Assembly: GCA_905212085.1 (NCBI GenBank)
Contig: CAJMDF010000031.1
Coordinates: 1 to 24,047, forward strand
Direction of reading: 5' to 3'
From: an uncultured Clostridium sp.
GTDB lineage: Bacteria > Cyanobacteriota > Vampirovibrionia > Gastranaerophilales > Gastranaerophilaceae
Length of the DNA stretch: 24,047 nucleotides
Shown here: piece by piece, positions 12,866-21,499 of the stretch
Position numbering within the stretch: the first letter of the stretch is position 1
Layout of the letters: each line of letters begins with the position of its first letter
Position numbers and translations under genes: made by a program
Notes under the pieces: model-generated
Told to the model about the DNA's origin: nothing
The model's database searches: none
Seen by the model: the letters and a program-made list of their open reading frames with translations, nothing else

Positions 12866-14080
12866 ATGAAAAAATTTCTTTTAATATTCGTTGTAATTTT
12901 ATTAGTCGCAATCACAATTCCTTATGGAAAGAAACAGGATAATAATGAAATTATTTTTTGGACTTTGCAAATGAGTGATTTTTCACCTTATATGAACAAA
13001 GTTATAAAAGAGTTTGAGGAACAAAACCCCGAAATAAAAATTAAATGGGTAGATGTACCATTTTCTGAAGGTGAAAAAAGAACTTTAGCGTCAGTACTGA
13101 GTGATAATCCGCCTGATTTGATTAACTTAAACCCCGATTTTTCAGCTCTTTTGGCTCAACGAGGGGCATTATACGAAATTGATGAGCAGTATACAGAACA
13201 ATTTAATAAACATATTATAAATTCTTTAAAATATAACGGGAAATTGTATTCTCTTCCTTGGTATGCAACTTCTGCAGTAACTATTTATAATAAAAAACTT
13301 CTTTTGAAGTCTGGAACTAAAATGCCAGAAACGTTTGAAGATTTAGGGGAAATTGCACCTTTGATAAAAGAAAAAACTGGTGCATATATTCTTCTTCCTA
13401 ATATTACAGAAAATGATACAATGTTGAGAATTTTAAATAAATACGGTGTGACGGCTCTCAATATAAATTCAGAACAATCAATTGAGGTATTTGAGTATTT
13501 TAAAAATTTGTATGCAAAAGATTTAATCCCAAAAGAATCTGTAACTCAGACTCATCGTGAAGCATTAGAAAAATACATGGCTGAACAAATAGTATTTTTT
13601 CAAGCTGGGGCAAATTTTTTAAATATGATTAAAGAAAATGCTCCGTCTACTTATAAAAATACAGATGTATCTCCCCAAATTACAGGGAAATTAGGTCAGA
13701 ATGATTTTTCTTTAATGAATTTTGTAATCCCTGTCAGAGCAAAACATAAACAAGAAGCATTAAAATTTGCCTTATTTTTAACAAACTATGAAAATCAATT
13801 AGAACTTGCAAAATTGACTAACGTCCTTGCTGTAAATGAGAAAACATTAAAAGATGATTTTTATACTACATATGATAAAAATGATCTTATGGCAAAAGCT
13901 CGTGTAATTAGTGCAAATCAACTTTATAAAATTGAGCCTTCATTTAAAACTCTAAAAGATCAAAAAGAAGTGAATACAGTTGTGAATACGGCAGTTCAGC
14001 AAATATTGCTAAACAAAAACACCACCAAGAATATCTTAGATGATGTTTTTAATAAAGTTAATATGTTAGAAGCTGATTAG
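12866..14080 (+). CDS. ABC-transporter-type solute-binding protein (sugar family)
   Basis: The 404-residue protein has the fold pattern of family 1 extracellular solute-binding proteins: an early IIFWTLQMSDFSPYMNKVIK, PEIKIKWVDVPFSEGE, then DNPPDLINLNPDFSALLAQR and GKLYSLPWYATSAVTIYNKK. Such proteins capture sugars or oligosaccharides for an ABC importer. The N-terminal hydrophobic helix (residues 3-20) has no lipobox cysteine, so the protein is either membrane-anchored or cleaved, unlike the lipoproteins usual in single-membrane bacteria. No permease or ATPase gene is adjacent, so it is an orphan here. Its stop overlaps the stop of the convergent gene at 14077 by two bases. The ligand cannot be told. 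Confidence 0.9.
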   Translation: MKKFLLIFVVILLVAITIPYGKKQDNNEIIFWTLQMSDFSPYMNKVIKEFEEQNPEIKIKWVDVPFSEGEKRTLASVLSDNPPDLINLNPDFSALLAQRGALYEIDEQYTEQFNKHIINSLKYNGKLYSLPWYATSAVTIYNKKLLLKSGTKMPETFEDLGEIAPLIKEKTGAYILLPNITENDTMLRILNKYGVTALNINSEQSIEVFEYFKNLYAKDLIPKESVTQTHREALEKYMAEQIVFFQAGANFLNMIKENAPSTYKNTDVSPQITGKLGQNDFSLMNFVIPVRAKHKQEALKFALFLTNYENQLELAKLTNVLAVNEKTLKDDFYTTYDKNDLMAKARVISANQLYKIEPSFKTLKDQKEVNTVVNTAVQQILLNKNTTKNILDDVFNKVNMLEAD

Positions 14081-14526
14081 CACAAAAATCCTCTGACCCC
14101 AAAAAATGTTGGTCCGCCAAACATAAATCCTGTTCCGTAACTGTATCCTCCGCCAAAGAAGCTTCTCCCGAAAGGCCCACATCCGTATATTGAGGATGTC
14201 ATATATGGGTTAAATCCGCATCCGAAAATTCCAAAAGGAGAGGTCAACATTGATGCTCCGATAAGTCCCATAGTTCCGTTCGCATTTGCGACAGGATTTC
14301 CGTAGCCTGCTGCTGAATTTATTGCATAGCCAAGATAACTGCCTGTGTGATTGTGTATTTCTCTCGCAGCTTCATTTCTTAAAGCTCCGTTCATAACATT
14401 AAAACCAAAACCCATTAAAGCATCGCCTGCTGATGCTCCTCGATTTTTTGCATCAACAGCTCCCAATGCACTTCCTGCAAGTGCGTTAAAATTACTTAGG
14501 GCATATATTGCGCTATCTAAACTCAT
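14077..14526 (-). CDS. Glycine/phenylalanine-rich protein, function unknown
   Basis: The 149-residue product starts MSLDSAIYALSNFNALAGSA. Its N-terminal half is Ala/Asn-rich (DAKNRGASAGDALMGFGFNV). Its C-terminal half is rich in Gly, Phe, Tyr and Ser (FGRSFFGGGYSYGTGFMFGG) and ends in Cys. The start has GAGAG about 8 bases upstream. The composition resembles structural or aggregation-prone surface proteins, but no signal peptide is seen. I do not recognise the family. It is convergent with the solute-binding protein gene and shares its last bases. Confidence 0.7.
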   Translation of the reverse strand: MSLDSAIYALSNFNALAGSALGAVDAKNRGASAGDALMGFGFNVMNGALRNEAAREIHNHTGSYLGYAINSAAGYGNPVANANGTMGLIGASMLTSPFGIFGCGFNPYMTSSIYGCGPFGRSFFGGGYSYGTGFMFGGPTFFGVRGFLC

Positions 14527-14540
14527 AATAATTCTCTCGA

Positions 14541-14574
14541 TTTATATACTTTGTATATATATAAAGTATATAAA
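14541..14574. promoter_or_regulatory. 12-bp perfect inverted repeat upstream of the Gly/Phe-rich gene
   Basis: TTTATATACTTT (14541-14552) and AAAGTATATAAA (14563-14574) are perfect arms around 10 bp of alternating TA. It lies in the promoter or leader of the minus-strand gene ending at 14526 and could be an operator or a 5' RNA hairpin close to the ribosome binding site. Confidence 0.4.
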
Positions 14575-14699
14575 TTAATAAAAATTGCTTACTTTTATAT
14601 AAAGCATTAAGAATTGTAACAAGATTACTTGAAATCTTAAAGAAATAGCTCAATTAGGCCGAATACATGATTACGGAAACAAAAAAAGGGATTTAGGAT

Positions 14700-15203
14700 A
14701 TGTCAATTGGTCTTTTTAACGCACAATACAAATTAGGAATTGATACCACAACTTTAAAGCAAGTTTCAAATGAAATTTTAAAACGTGCTGCAGAAAAAAA
14801 TAGTCAATACAATACAAATTCTTCTTCAGTAAACAATATTTTTAAATCTGCAAACAATATTGGTATTGATTTGTATAGCGGGAAAGTAGACACAAATGTT
14901 GCTCGTCAGGTTGCAATGAACAATTCAGGTTTTCAAATTCAACTAAATCAAGAAGTTATGCAATCTATTCAATATTTGAATGCAAAAGCTGCTCAAAATG
15001 TTCAAAAAAATGTTGAAGGTAAAATTACAGTAGCTTTGAATGAAGGAGTTGGTAATACTCAAAAAGCAGAAACAGCTCATGCATTCAACAGTATTATAAG
15101 TTTAGGTGCAGGCAAAGATAAAAACGGTTCAGCACCATCTTATAAAGGTGAATTTTTATTTATTAAAAAAGACAAAGAAAATGAAGAAGCTGTAGCAGCA
15201 TAA
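14700..15203 (+). CDS. Hypothetical protein, 167 aa
   Basis: Not recognised. The product begins MSIGLFNAQYKLGIDTTTLK and is rich in Asn, Gln and Ala, with helices such as NQEVMQSIQYLNAKAAQNVQ. It has no signal peptide or membrane segment, and it ends in a Lys/Glu-rich tail with AVAA. The start follows TTAGGAT. TTGTAACAA lies 77 nt before the ATG, the same element as before the LysM gene. It converges with the charged protein gene at 15214, 10 nt away, with no clear terminator between. Confidence 0.7.
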   Translation: MSIGLFNAQYKLGIDTTTLKQVSNEILKRAAEKNSQYNTNSSSVNNIFKSANNIGIDLYSGKVDTNVARQVAMNNSGFQIQLNQEVMQSIQYLNAKAAQNVQKNVEGKITVALNEGVGNTQKAETAHAFNSIISLGAGKDKNGSAPSYKGEFLFIKKDKENEEAVAA

Positions 15204-15213
15204 GTTTTAATGT

Positions 15214-15603
15214 TTATTTGTCTTTGTCTTTTTTGATTTCATTCGCAATATTATAAAATTCTTCTTCTAATTCTAATTCTGCATTTTCTTCTCTTGAAAG
15301 ATTTTTAGAATTTTTTTCTCGCTTTTTTTGTTCTTCTAAAGCTTTTTTCTTTGCATTTATAACATTTGCAACATTCATCATTGCAAGAGAGTTTAATGTC
15401 GCACGTAACTGTGCACTCCTATCAGTGTATTTTTGACTGTCTTGATTTTCTTCATCTTCTTCTCTTTTTTGTTGCGCAAAATATTCCCCGCCTTGCCCCA
15501 TTTTATCATCTTGGGTTTTTGCTGCAGTACCGGAAATATCTCCGCTTTTGAAATTGAAAGAGCCTCCGATTCCAAAGAATCCTGCTGATCTGTTATCGAC
15601 CAT
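15214..15603 (-). CDS. Charged coiled-coil protein, function unknown
   Basis: The 129-residue product starts MVDNRSAGFFGIGGSFNFKS, then has a Gly/Gln region and, from about residue 45, a highly charged helical part (KREEDEENQDSQKY, ALEEQKKREKNSKNL, ENAELELEEEFYNIANEIKK). GAGGG nine bases before ATG supports the start. No membrane segment is seen. The hydrophobic, glycine-rich head and charged tail do not match a family I know. Confidence 0.65.
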   Translation of the reverse strand: MVDNRSAGFFGIGGSFNFKSGDISGTAAKTQDDKMGQGGEYFAQQKREEDEENQDSQKYTDRSAQLRATLNSLAMMNVANVINAKKKALEEQKKREKNSKNLSREENAELELEEEFYNIANEIKKDKDK

Positions 15604-15775
15604 ACTTTATAACCCTCTTGTTTATTTTTATTCAATCTTATTTTTTATCCTAGCAGATTGAATAATTTATTAACTCGTCTGAATAGATTATTTTGCTATT
15701 TAATTAATAAAAATTTACAAAGAGTTCATTAATATAAAATCCCTTTTTTTATATTATTCGACTATATCTTGTCTG

Positions 15776-15804
15776 TTGAAAAAAATAGGCATATATGTTA
15801 TTAT
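15776..15804 (+). promoter_or_regulatory. Promoter of the pilin-like gene and probably rnpB
   Basis: -35 TTGAAA (15776-15781), a 17-bp spacer and -10 TATTAT (15799-15804) lie about 30 nt before the pilin-like start. Confidence 0.6.
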
Positions 15805-15834
15805 ATTAATATAACAATTATAGGAAGGATGTTT

Positions 15835-16476
15835 ATGAGAAGATTGAAAGGTTTTACTTTAACCGAATTGATGATAGCTCTTGCGGTTATTGGAATTTTG
15901 GTTGCAGTTGTTACTCCGACAATTATGAAAACAAGACCTAATAAAAATAAAATGATGATAAAAAAGACATTTTATACAACTGAACAGATTGTATCTTCTT
16001 TAATCAATGATGCAAGATTATATCCTGATATGCGTGAGGCTTGTGAAACCGGTGCAGAGGCTTCTGAAAACTTTTATTGCGCTTGGGGTTTTGATGCTGA
16101 AGATTCAGTTACTTATGAAGGAGAAACATATTCAGGAGATACTAAATTTGAAGGTTTATTCAGAAGTAAATTAAATGTTAAATCAGGAACTGATTCTGTT
16201 TTCTATACTACAGATGGTGTAAAATGGGATTTATCAAAAACAGAAGGAGCTTGGACAAAGGAAAAACTTTCTCCTGCAGATGCCGGAATTGGTGAAATTC
16301 TTATAGATGTAAATGGTGATGATCCTCCAAATGCAAGACAAGCTGCTTCAAGTGAAGATGATTTTGATCAATATGTAATTGAGATAATGGCTACAGGAAA
16401 ATTAAAAATAGCTGATGAGGATACAAAGGCTATTGAATTTGTAACAATTAATACCTCAATTAGAGATTCTTTATAA
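15835..16476 (+). CDS. Type IV pilin/pseudopilin-like protein
   Basis: The chosen start at 15835 has AGGAAGG six bases upstream; the frame is open further up but that would add an unsupported extension. The 213-residue product begins MRRLKGFTLTELMIALAVIG. It has the prepilin peptidase site after Gly6, Phe7 as the first mature residue, Glu at mature position 5, and the hydrophobic spine of type IV pilins and type II secretion pseudopilins. The globular part (about 40-213) contains paired cysteines (CETG and YCAW) that could form a disulfide. It would sit in the inner membrane and assemble into a pilus or pseudopilus. No other pilus genes are adjacent. It precedes rnpB by 2 nt. Confidence 0.9.
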   Translation: MRRLKGFTLTELMIALAVIGILVAVVTPTIMKTRPNKNKMMIKKTFYTTEQIVSSLINDARLYPDMREACETGAEASENFYCAWGFDAEDSVTYEGETYSGDTKFEGLFRSKLNVKSGTDSVFYTTDGVKWDLSKTEGAWTKEKLSPADAGIGEILIDVNGDDPPNARQAASSEDDFDQYVIEIMATGKLKIADEDTKAIEFVTINTSIRDSL

Positions 16477-16478
16477 TA

Positions 16479-16822
16479 AAGTAATCGAATAATCGCGCTT
16501 AGAATATTTCTAAGTGAGGAAAGTCCGTGCATTCAAGGACAGGTTGCCGGAGAAACTCCGGACGGCGTGAGCCGGTGGATAGTGCCACAGAAATGAAGAC
16601 TGCCAATGGATTTTTTATCACAGGCGATGGTGCAACGGTGAGTTAAGAGCATCACCAGTGATACTGGAAAGTATCAGCTAGGTAAACCCCAATCGAATGC
16701 AAGATTAAATTGAAGGCTATAAAGGCTGTCCGCCAACTTCAAAAATATCGCTAGAGATTGAAAGTAATTTCAATACCAGACAGATGATTATTTAGAAACA
16801 GAACACGGCTTATGAGTTACTT
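16479..16822 (+). ncRNA. rnpB: RNase P RNA (catalytic subunit)
   Basis: This is the ribozyme that removes 5' leaders from tRNA precursors. The conserved regions GAGGAAAGTCCGTGC (16516-16530) and ACAGAACACGGCTTATG (from 16798) are both present and pair to form P4. The ends AAGTAA (16479-16484) and TTACTT (16817-16822) close P1. Its length of about 344 nt is normal for a bacterial A-type RNA. A strong terminator follows. The gene begins 2 nt after the pilin-like stop codon, so it may be processed from a common transcript or have a promoter inside that gene. Confidence 0.96.
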
Positions 16823-16833
16823 TATTTTTATAA

Positions 16834-16866
16834 AAAAAAAGACCGATTTTTAATCGGTCTTTTTTT
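16834..16866. terminator. Bidirectional terminator between rnpB and the PpiC-type gene
   Basis: GACCGATT (16841-16848) pairs with AATCGGTC (16852-16859) across three T, extended by an A-run and seven T, giving a strong terminator for both convergent units. Confidence 0.93.
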
Positions 16867-16880
16867 CTATTTTATTTTAT

Positions 16881-18044
16881 TTATTTTTTTGCTTTAGCTT
16901 TAGCTTTAGTTTCAGCATCAGCTTTTACTTTTTTAGCAGTTTCTCCGCTATTTTTTATTGAATCTTGAACTCCTTTTTGAACATTTGCAGGATCATATGA
17001 AGGATCTATGTATTCAATTTTAGCATTTTTCTTTAAAGATTCTGTTAATTGATCAATCATTTCTATTTGTTTTTGATTTGCAAGATATCCTTTAATATTT
17101 TCTTTTACTTTTTCAAACGGATCTTGGCTTGCAGCAGCTCTGTCTGTAACCATTATAATGTGATATCCGTATTGAGATTTTACAGGTTTTTCAGATATAG
17201 AATTTGGTTTCATAGAAAAAGCTGCTTTTGAAAATTCTGGGACCATTTCTTTTTCTGAAAAGAAACCTAAATCGCCGCCTTTAGAAGCAGTTGTTGTATC
17301 TTCAGAGTTTTCTTTAGCTATTTTTGCAAATTGAGTTAAATCTTTTTTAGCTTCGGCTAAAATTTGGTTAGCTTTAGCTTCTCTGGCATTAAGTTCTTCT
17401 TGAACTTTAGCTTTTATAGCTGCATCATCAAGTCCTTTATTTTTAGGATCAGCTTTTATTTTAGCTGTAATTTCTTCTGGATTTGCTGCAATTAAAATAT
17501 GAGAAGCTCTTACTCTATCAGGATGTTTAAATTTAGTTATATTTTCATTATAGAATTTTTTAGCTTCAGCATCAGATACTTTTGCAGAGCCTAATTGTTC
17601 TGCTAAGCGTTTCATTTTAACTTCTTCTTTCAAATCTTTTTTAAATTGGGCGTTAGACATACCATGTTCTTTTAATAGAGCATTAAGTTGTTCTTTTGAG
17701 CCTACTTTATCTATTATTTCTTTTACAGCATCATCTACATCTTTATTTGTTACAGTAATTCCTCTTTTTGCAATTTCTTCATCCAATAAAGTTTTTACAA
17801 TTAATTCATTAATTACTCTATCTTTTATTAAAAGATATAAAAAGCTGTTTTTATCATCTTTTACATCAATACCTAGAGCTTTTGCAATACCGCTTCCTGC
17901 TTGTTTGTCAAATTCTTGGTCAAATTGTCCTTGAGTAATTGTTTTATCATTAACTTTAATGATAGCTTCTCCGGATTTAAGACCGCATCCTGCAAACAAT
18001 ACTGCTGATATAGCTAGTGTTGCAAGTAATTTTTTCCCTCTCAT
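16881..18044 (-). CDS. PpiC/SurA-type peptidyl-prolyl isomerase lipoprotein
   Basis: The 387-residue protein has a lipoprotein signal (MRGKKLLATLAISAVLFAGC, Cys20). A SurA-N-like chaperone region follows (about 27-165, KTITQGQFDQEFDKQ). The parvulin domain begins at about 177 (VRASHILIAA) and continues with GGDLGFFSEKEMVPEFSKAA and VKSQYGYHIIMVTDR. A charged insertion of about 50 residues splits the start of the parvulin domain. It should fold exported proteins at the outer face of the membrane, like PrsA/SurA. The C-terminal tail is Lys/Ala-rich. It follows mfd by 40 nt on the same strand with its own AAAGGAG, so it is probably in the mfd operon. The mfd-PpiC order is also known in other low-GC bacteria. 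Confidence 0.93.
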   Translation of the reverse strand: MRGKKLLATLAISAVLFAGCGLKSGEAIIKVNDKTITQGQFDQEFDKQAGSGIAKALGIDVKDDKNSFLYLLIKDRVINELIVKTLLDEEIAKRGITVTNKDVDDAVKEIIDKVGSKEQLNALLKEHGMSNAQFKKDLKEEVKMKRLAEQLGSAKVSDAEAKKFYNENITKFKHPDRVRASHILIAANPEEITAKIKADPKNKGLDDAAIKAKVQEELNAREAKANQILAEAKKDLTQFAKIAKENSEDTTTASKGGDLGFFSEKEMVPEFSKAAFSMKPNSISEKPVKSQYGYHIIMVTDRAAASQDPFEKVKENIKGYLANQKQIEMIDQLTESLKKNAKIEYIDPSYDPANVQKGVQDSIKNSGETAKKVKADAETKAKAKAKK

Positions 18045-18084
18045 AATGTCTCCTTTTTTTTATGTGTTTGATAGGTTCTCTCTT

Positions 18085-21000
18085 TTAATATTTAAATTCA
18101 TTACTTGTTTTATGTATATAATAAAACAAATCTGTTAAAATGTTAAATACTTCATTAAAATTCATGTACGAGTTGTTTAATAATAATATAGAATTTCCTT
18201 CAGTGCAAGATTTTGGAGCAATTGTAAATTTTATTCTTTTTAATATTTCTGCAGGTAATGTTCTTTGAATAATTTTCCATTCTGCCTGACTGAATGGAGT
18301 ATAAATTCTTATATTATCTTCTGTTTCTCTGATTAATGAAATTTTCACATCTGTGGCAGCAAGTCTTATCTTGATTAATTTTATTAGGTTTTCAACGCTT
18401 TCAGGCGGTTTTGCGAACCTGTCTTTCCACTCTTCTGTAATATAATCAAGTTCAATATCAGATTTAACATCCGCCAGACGTTTATATTCAATCATTTTTT
18501 GTTCCGCAGAGCCTACCCATTCATCAGGGATAAAGGCTGTGACATTAATATCGACTATAGTTGGATTTGATTTATCAACGATTTGACCTTGTAATTCTTG
18601 TACTGTTTCTTCTAATAATTGACAGTATGTGTCAAATCCGACGTTTACCATATGCCCGTGTTGTTTTGTTCCTAAAATATTACCGACTCCACGAATTTCG
18701 ACATCTCTCATTGCGATTTGGTAACCGCTGCCAAGTGTTGTAAATTCTTTTATAGCTTTAAGACGTTGTACGGCATCTCGGGTAATTTCTTTTGATTTTG
18801 TATAGAAGCAATAACAGTATGCTTGACGTTGAGAACGTCCGACTCGTCCTCTTAATTGATATAATTGAGCAAGTCCGAATTTATCTGCATTGTGAATTAT
18901 CATTGTGTTAGCATTCGGAATATCTATACCATTTTCAATAATTGTTGTTGCAAGCAGAATATCATATTCATGGTTTGCAAAGTCAATAATTACTTTTTCT
19001 AATGTTTTTTCATCCATTTGACCATGACCAATTGCAATTCTCGCATTCGGAACTAATTTTTGTAATTGCATTTTAAATTCGTCAATTGTTTCTACCCTAT
19101 TATAAAGATAGAATACCTGACCTTCTCTGTCTAATTCATGGATTATTGCATTTTTTACCATATTTTCATTCCATTCACCGACGTAAGTTTTGATTGGAAG
19201 TCTGTTTTTAGGCGGGGTATTAATAATAGACATATCTTTAATGCCTGATAATGACATATAAAGTGTTCTTGGAATTGGGGTTGCTGACATTGTAATAATA
19301 TCAATGTTTTCTCGTAATTGTTTTAGTTTTTCTTTGTGTCGTACTCCAAAACGGTGTTCTTCATCAATTACCAAAAGACCTAAGTCTTTAAATATTATTC
19401 CATCTTGTAACAGTCTATGAGTCCCGACAACAACATCACATTCTCCTGTTGCGAGATGTTTTACGGTTTCTTTCTGCTCTTTTTGGGAGCGGAAACGTGA
19501 TAATAATTCTACATTTACGCCGAATGGTTTAAATCTTTCGGAAATTGTTTGGAAATGTTGGAATGCAAGAATTGTTGTTGGAACTACTACTGCTACTTGT
19601 TTGCCTGATGTGACAGCTTTAAATATTCCTCGCATTGCAACTTCTGTTTTGCCGAATCCTACATCTCCGCATATCAACCTATCCATTGGTTGTTCGCTTT
19701 CCATATCTGCTTTTACATCATTTATGGCTTTCATTTGATCTGGAGTTTCTGTATATTCAAAAGCTTCTTCCATTTCAACCTGCCATGTTGTATCAGGCAA
19801 GAACTGAATTCCCTTTTGCATTTTTCGTTTTGCATAAAGTCTCAGAAGGTCGTATGCTACTTGTTCAACTTCTTTTTTTACTCGAGTTTTTGTATTTTCC
19901 CAATCTTTGCCGCCCATTCTTGAAAGTTTAGGTTTTAGTGCCCCTGAACCTCTGTATCTTACGAGCAGGTTAATTTGTTCTGCCGGGATATGAAGTCTGT
20001 CTTTGTTCGCATATTCAATTGTCAGATAATCTTTGAGCTGTCCGTCAATTTCTTGTTGTGATAAACCTTTATAAATACCTACCCCATGGATACTGTGGAC
20101 TACATATTCACCTTCTTTTATGTCGTTGATATTTTCAATATATTCAGGTTTTTCTTTATAGTATGAACGTTTAGTTGAGGTAATTTCTTTTGTTCGTTTG
20201 TTAAATAATTCTCTATCTGTAATTATTACGGTTTTAAAATCTTCAAGTACGGAACCGTGAGAGGAAATGCTTTCATTATACTCAACGTCAAAAATATTTT
20301 TTTCTGAAAGAATTTCTTTAACTCTTTCTGGATAATCTGTTGCTATAATTATGTCATAATCCTGCTTTGAATTAATATAATTTGCAATATCATCAAGTTT
20401 TGCACCAAAATTTTGTACTGTTTGAGTGTTAAATTCGACAATTTCTTCAGTTTCACTGTCAAGGAAATTATTTAGACCTATTTTTACAAATCCTGCGATT
20501 TTTTGTATAAAATCTTCAAAAGGTATATGATTTCTGCCTTTCAAATCAATGTTAAGACCTAATTTTAAATTTTCTTGAAGTTGTTCTTCATAATTTTTGT
20601 CTGTAAATTCGTATTTGGAATAAATTTCTGATATTTCATCAAAGACAATTATATAATCTTTGAAATAGTCCAAAATACTTACAAGGTCGTTATTAAAATA
20701 GTTTTGATAAATTTCTATTCCTTCAAAATATCCGTCTTCATCTTCCAGTTTAATTTCATCGGGAATACCGTTTTTTATTGTAAATTTATACATCGGCATA
20801 ATCTCTGCAGATGATAATTTTTCTATTGATTTTTGAGTTTCGTTATTGAAATATCTTATATCTACAATTTCATCGCCCCAAAGCTCAATTCTTGTGGGGT
20901 GATTATCAAGAGAATAAAAATCAATAATATCGCCACGAATACTAAATTCTCCAATATCAGATACCATTGTCGAACGCTTGTAGCCTAAGTCTATAAATTT

Positions 21001-21444
21001 TTGAGAAATCTCTTTTACATCAATTTCATCCCCTATTTTTAGTGTAATGGAGTTTTCTTTATAGAAATTTTCTGTCGGGAATTTTTCTAATAATGTTTTT
21101 ACTGGACAAATTACAATGTCAGGTTTTTCTGTTAAAATTCTTACTTGCTCTGCGTAATCATAACGATTGGGAGATACACTTTCATACATTGAAATATTCT
21201 GGAACGGCATAAGTTCAGTTTTTGTATTAAAAGCTTTTAGTAAATCGTTTTGATATTTAAGGGCACTTTGTTCAGTAGATGTGATAAAAAGAATTTTTTT
21301 ATCTGTAATTTTTTTTATTTTAGTTATTAAAAATAATCTTAAAATTGTTGTAAGACCTGTTATTGCAAAAGAAAACGACTTTGTAAGATATCTCTCGAAC
21401 AAAGCATAATTTTCATTATTTTCAGGCACATTAATTTTAAACAT
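18085..21444 (-). CDS. mfd: Transcription-repair coupling factor Mfd
   Basis: Mfd removes RNA polymerase stalled at DNA damage and recruits UvrA for nucleotide excision repair. The 1119-residue product is close to the usual length. The order is: a UvrB-like N-terminal region; a CarD-like RNA-polymerase-interacting domain from about 441 (GEYVVHSIHGVGIYKG); the helicase with Walker A GDVGFGKTE at about 592-600 and the DEEH box (VIDEEHRFGV) near 690; the motif SATPIPRTLYMSLSG; helicase motif QLRGRVGRSQRQAY; and the C-terminal TRCF domain. An extended -10 stands 6 nt from the ATG and no ribosome binding site is visible, as for rarA. It is the first gene of a unit with the PpiC-type gene. Confidence 0.98.
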   Translation of the reverse strand: MFKINVPENNENYALFERYLTKSFSFAITGLTTILRLFLITKIKKITDKKILFITSTEQSALKYQNDLLKAFNTKTELMPFQNISMYESVSPNRYDYAEQVRILTEKPDIVICPVKTLLEKFPTENFYKENSITLKIGDEIDVKEISQKFIDLGYKRSTMVSDIGEFSIRGDIIDFYSLDNHPTRIELWGDEIVDIRYFNNETQKSIEKLSSAEIMPMYKFTIKNGIPDEIKLEDEDGYFEGIEIYQNYFNNDLVSILDYFKDYIIVFDEISEIYSKYEFTDKNYEEQLQENLKLGLNIDLKGRNHIPFEDFIQKIAGFVKIGLNNFLDSETEEIVEFNTQTVQNFGAKLDDIANYINSKQDYDIIIATDYPERVKEILSEKNIFDVEYNESISSHGSVLEDFKTVIITDRELFNKRTKEITSTKRSYYKEKPEYIENINDIKEGEYVVHSIHGVGIYKGLSQQEIDGQLKDYLTIEYANKDRLHIPAEQINLLVRYRGSGALKPKLSRMGGKDWENTKTRVKKEVEQVAYDLLRLYAKRKMQKGIQFLPDTTWQVEMEEAFEYTETPDQMKAINDVKADMESEQPMDRLICGDVGFGKTEVAMRGIFKAVTSGKQVAVVVPTTILAFQHFQTISERFKPFGVNVELLSRFRSQKEQKETVKHLATGECDVVVGTHRLLQDGIIFKDLGLLVIDEEHRFGVRHKEKLKQLRENIDIITMSATPIPRTLYMSLSGIKDMSIINTPPKNRLPIKTYVGEWNENMVKNAIIHELDREGQVFYLYNRVETIDEFKMQLQKLVPNARIAIGHGQMDEKTLEKVIIDFANHEYDILLATTIIENGIDIPNANTMIIHNADKFGLAQLYQLRGRVGRSQRQAYCYCFYTKSKEITRDAVQRLKAIKEFTTLGSGYQIAMRDVEIRGVGNILGTKQHGHMVNVGFDTYCQLLEETVQELQGQIVDKSNPTIVDINVTAFIPDEWVGSAEQKMIEYKRLADVKSDIELDYITEEWKDRFAKPPESVENLIKLIKIRLAATDVKISLIRETEDNIRIYTPFSQAEWKIIQRTLPAEILKRIKFTIAPKSCTEGNSILLLNNSYMNFNEVFNILTDLFYYIHKTSNEFKY

Positions 21445-21450
21445 AGTTTA

Positions 21451-21459
21451 ATTTTATCA
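21451..21459 (-). promoter_or_regulatory. Extended -10 promoter giving a probably leaderless mfd message
   Basis: On the minus strand TGATAAAAT (TG-N-TAAAAT) ends six bases before the mfd ATG, the same arrangement as at rarA. There is no convincing -35 and the upstream side is the murA-unit terminator. Confidence 0.45.
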
Positions 21460-21465
21460 TAAAAT

Positions 21466-21493
21466 AAAAAAGCTCTGTATTCAGAGCTTTTTT
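21466..21493 (-). terminator. Terminator of the murA unit
   Basis: A perfect 12-bp stem AAAAAAGCTCTG/CAGAGCTTTTTT with TATT loop lies 6 nt after the stop at 21500, read on the minus strand, just before the mfd promoter. Confidence 0.93.
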
Positions 21494-21499
21494 ATTTTT

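Noticed and set aside
15393..15635. 80-codon frame overlapping the charged coiled-coil gene on the same strand
   Set aside because: The frame at 15214-15603 has the better ribosome binding site, a longer product and a coherent charged helix. The other is a shadow frame.
15769..15834. 22-residue N-terminal extension of the pilin-like protein
   Set aside because: AGGAAGG precedes the ATG at 15835 at proper distance, and the prepilin leader MRRLKG is normal in length. The extension would overlap the predicted promoter.
19635..19931. 98-codon plus-strand frame inside mfd
   Set aside because: It lies wholly antisense to conserved helicase motifs of mfd and has a composition rich in Leu, Phe and Cys typical of shadow frames.
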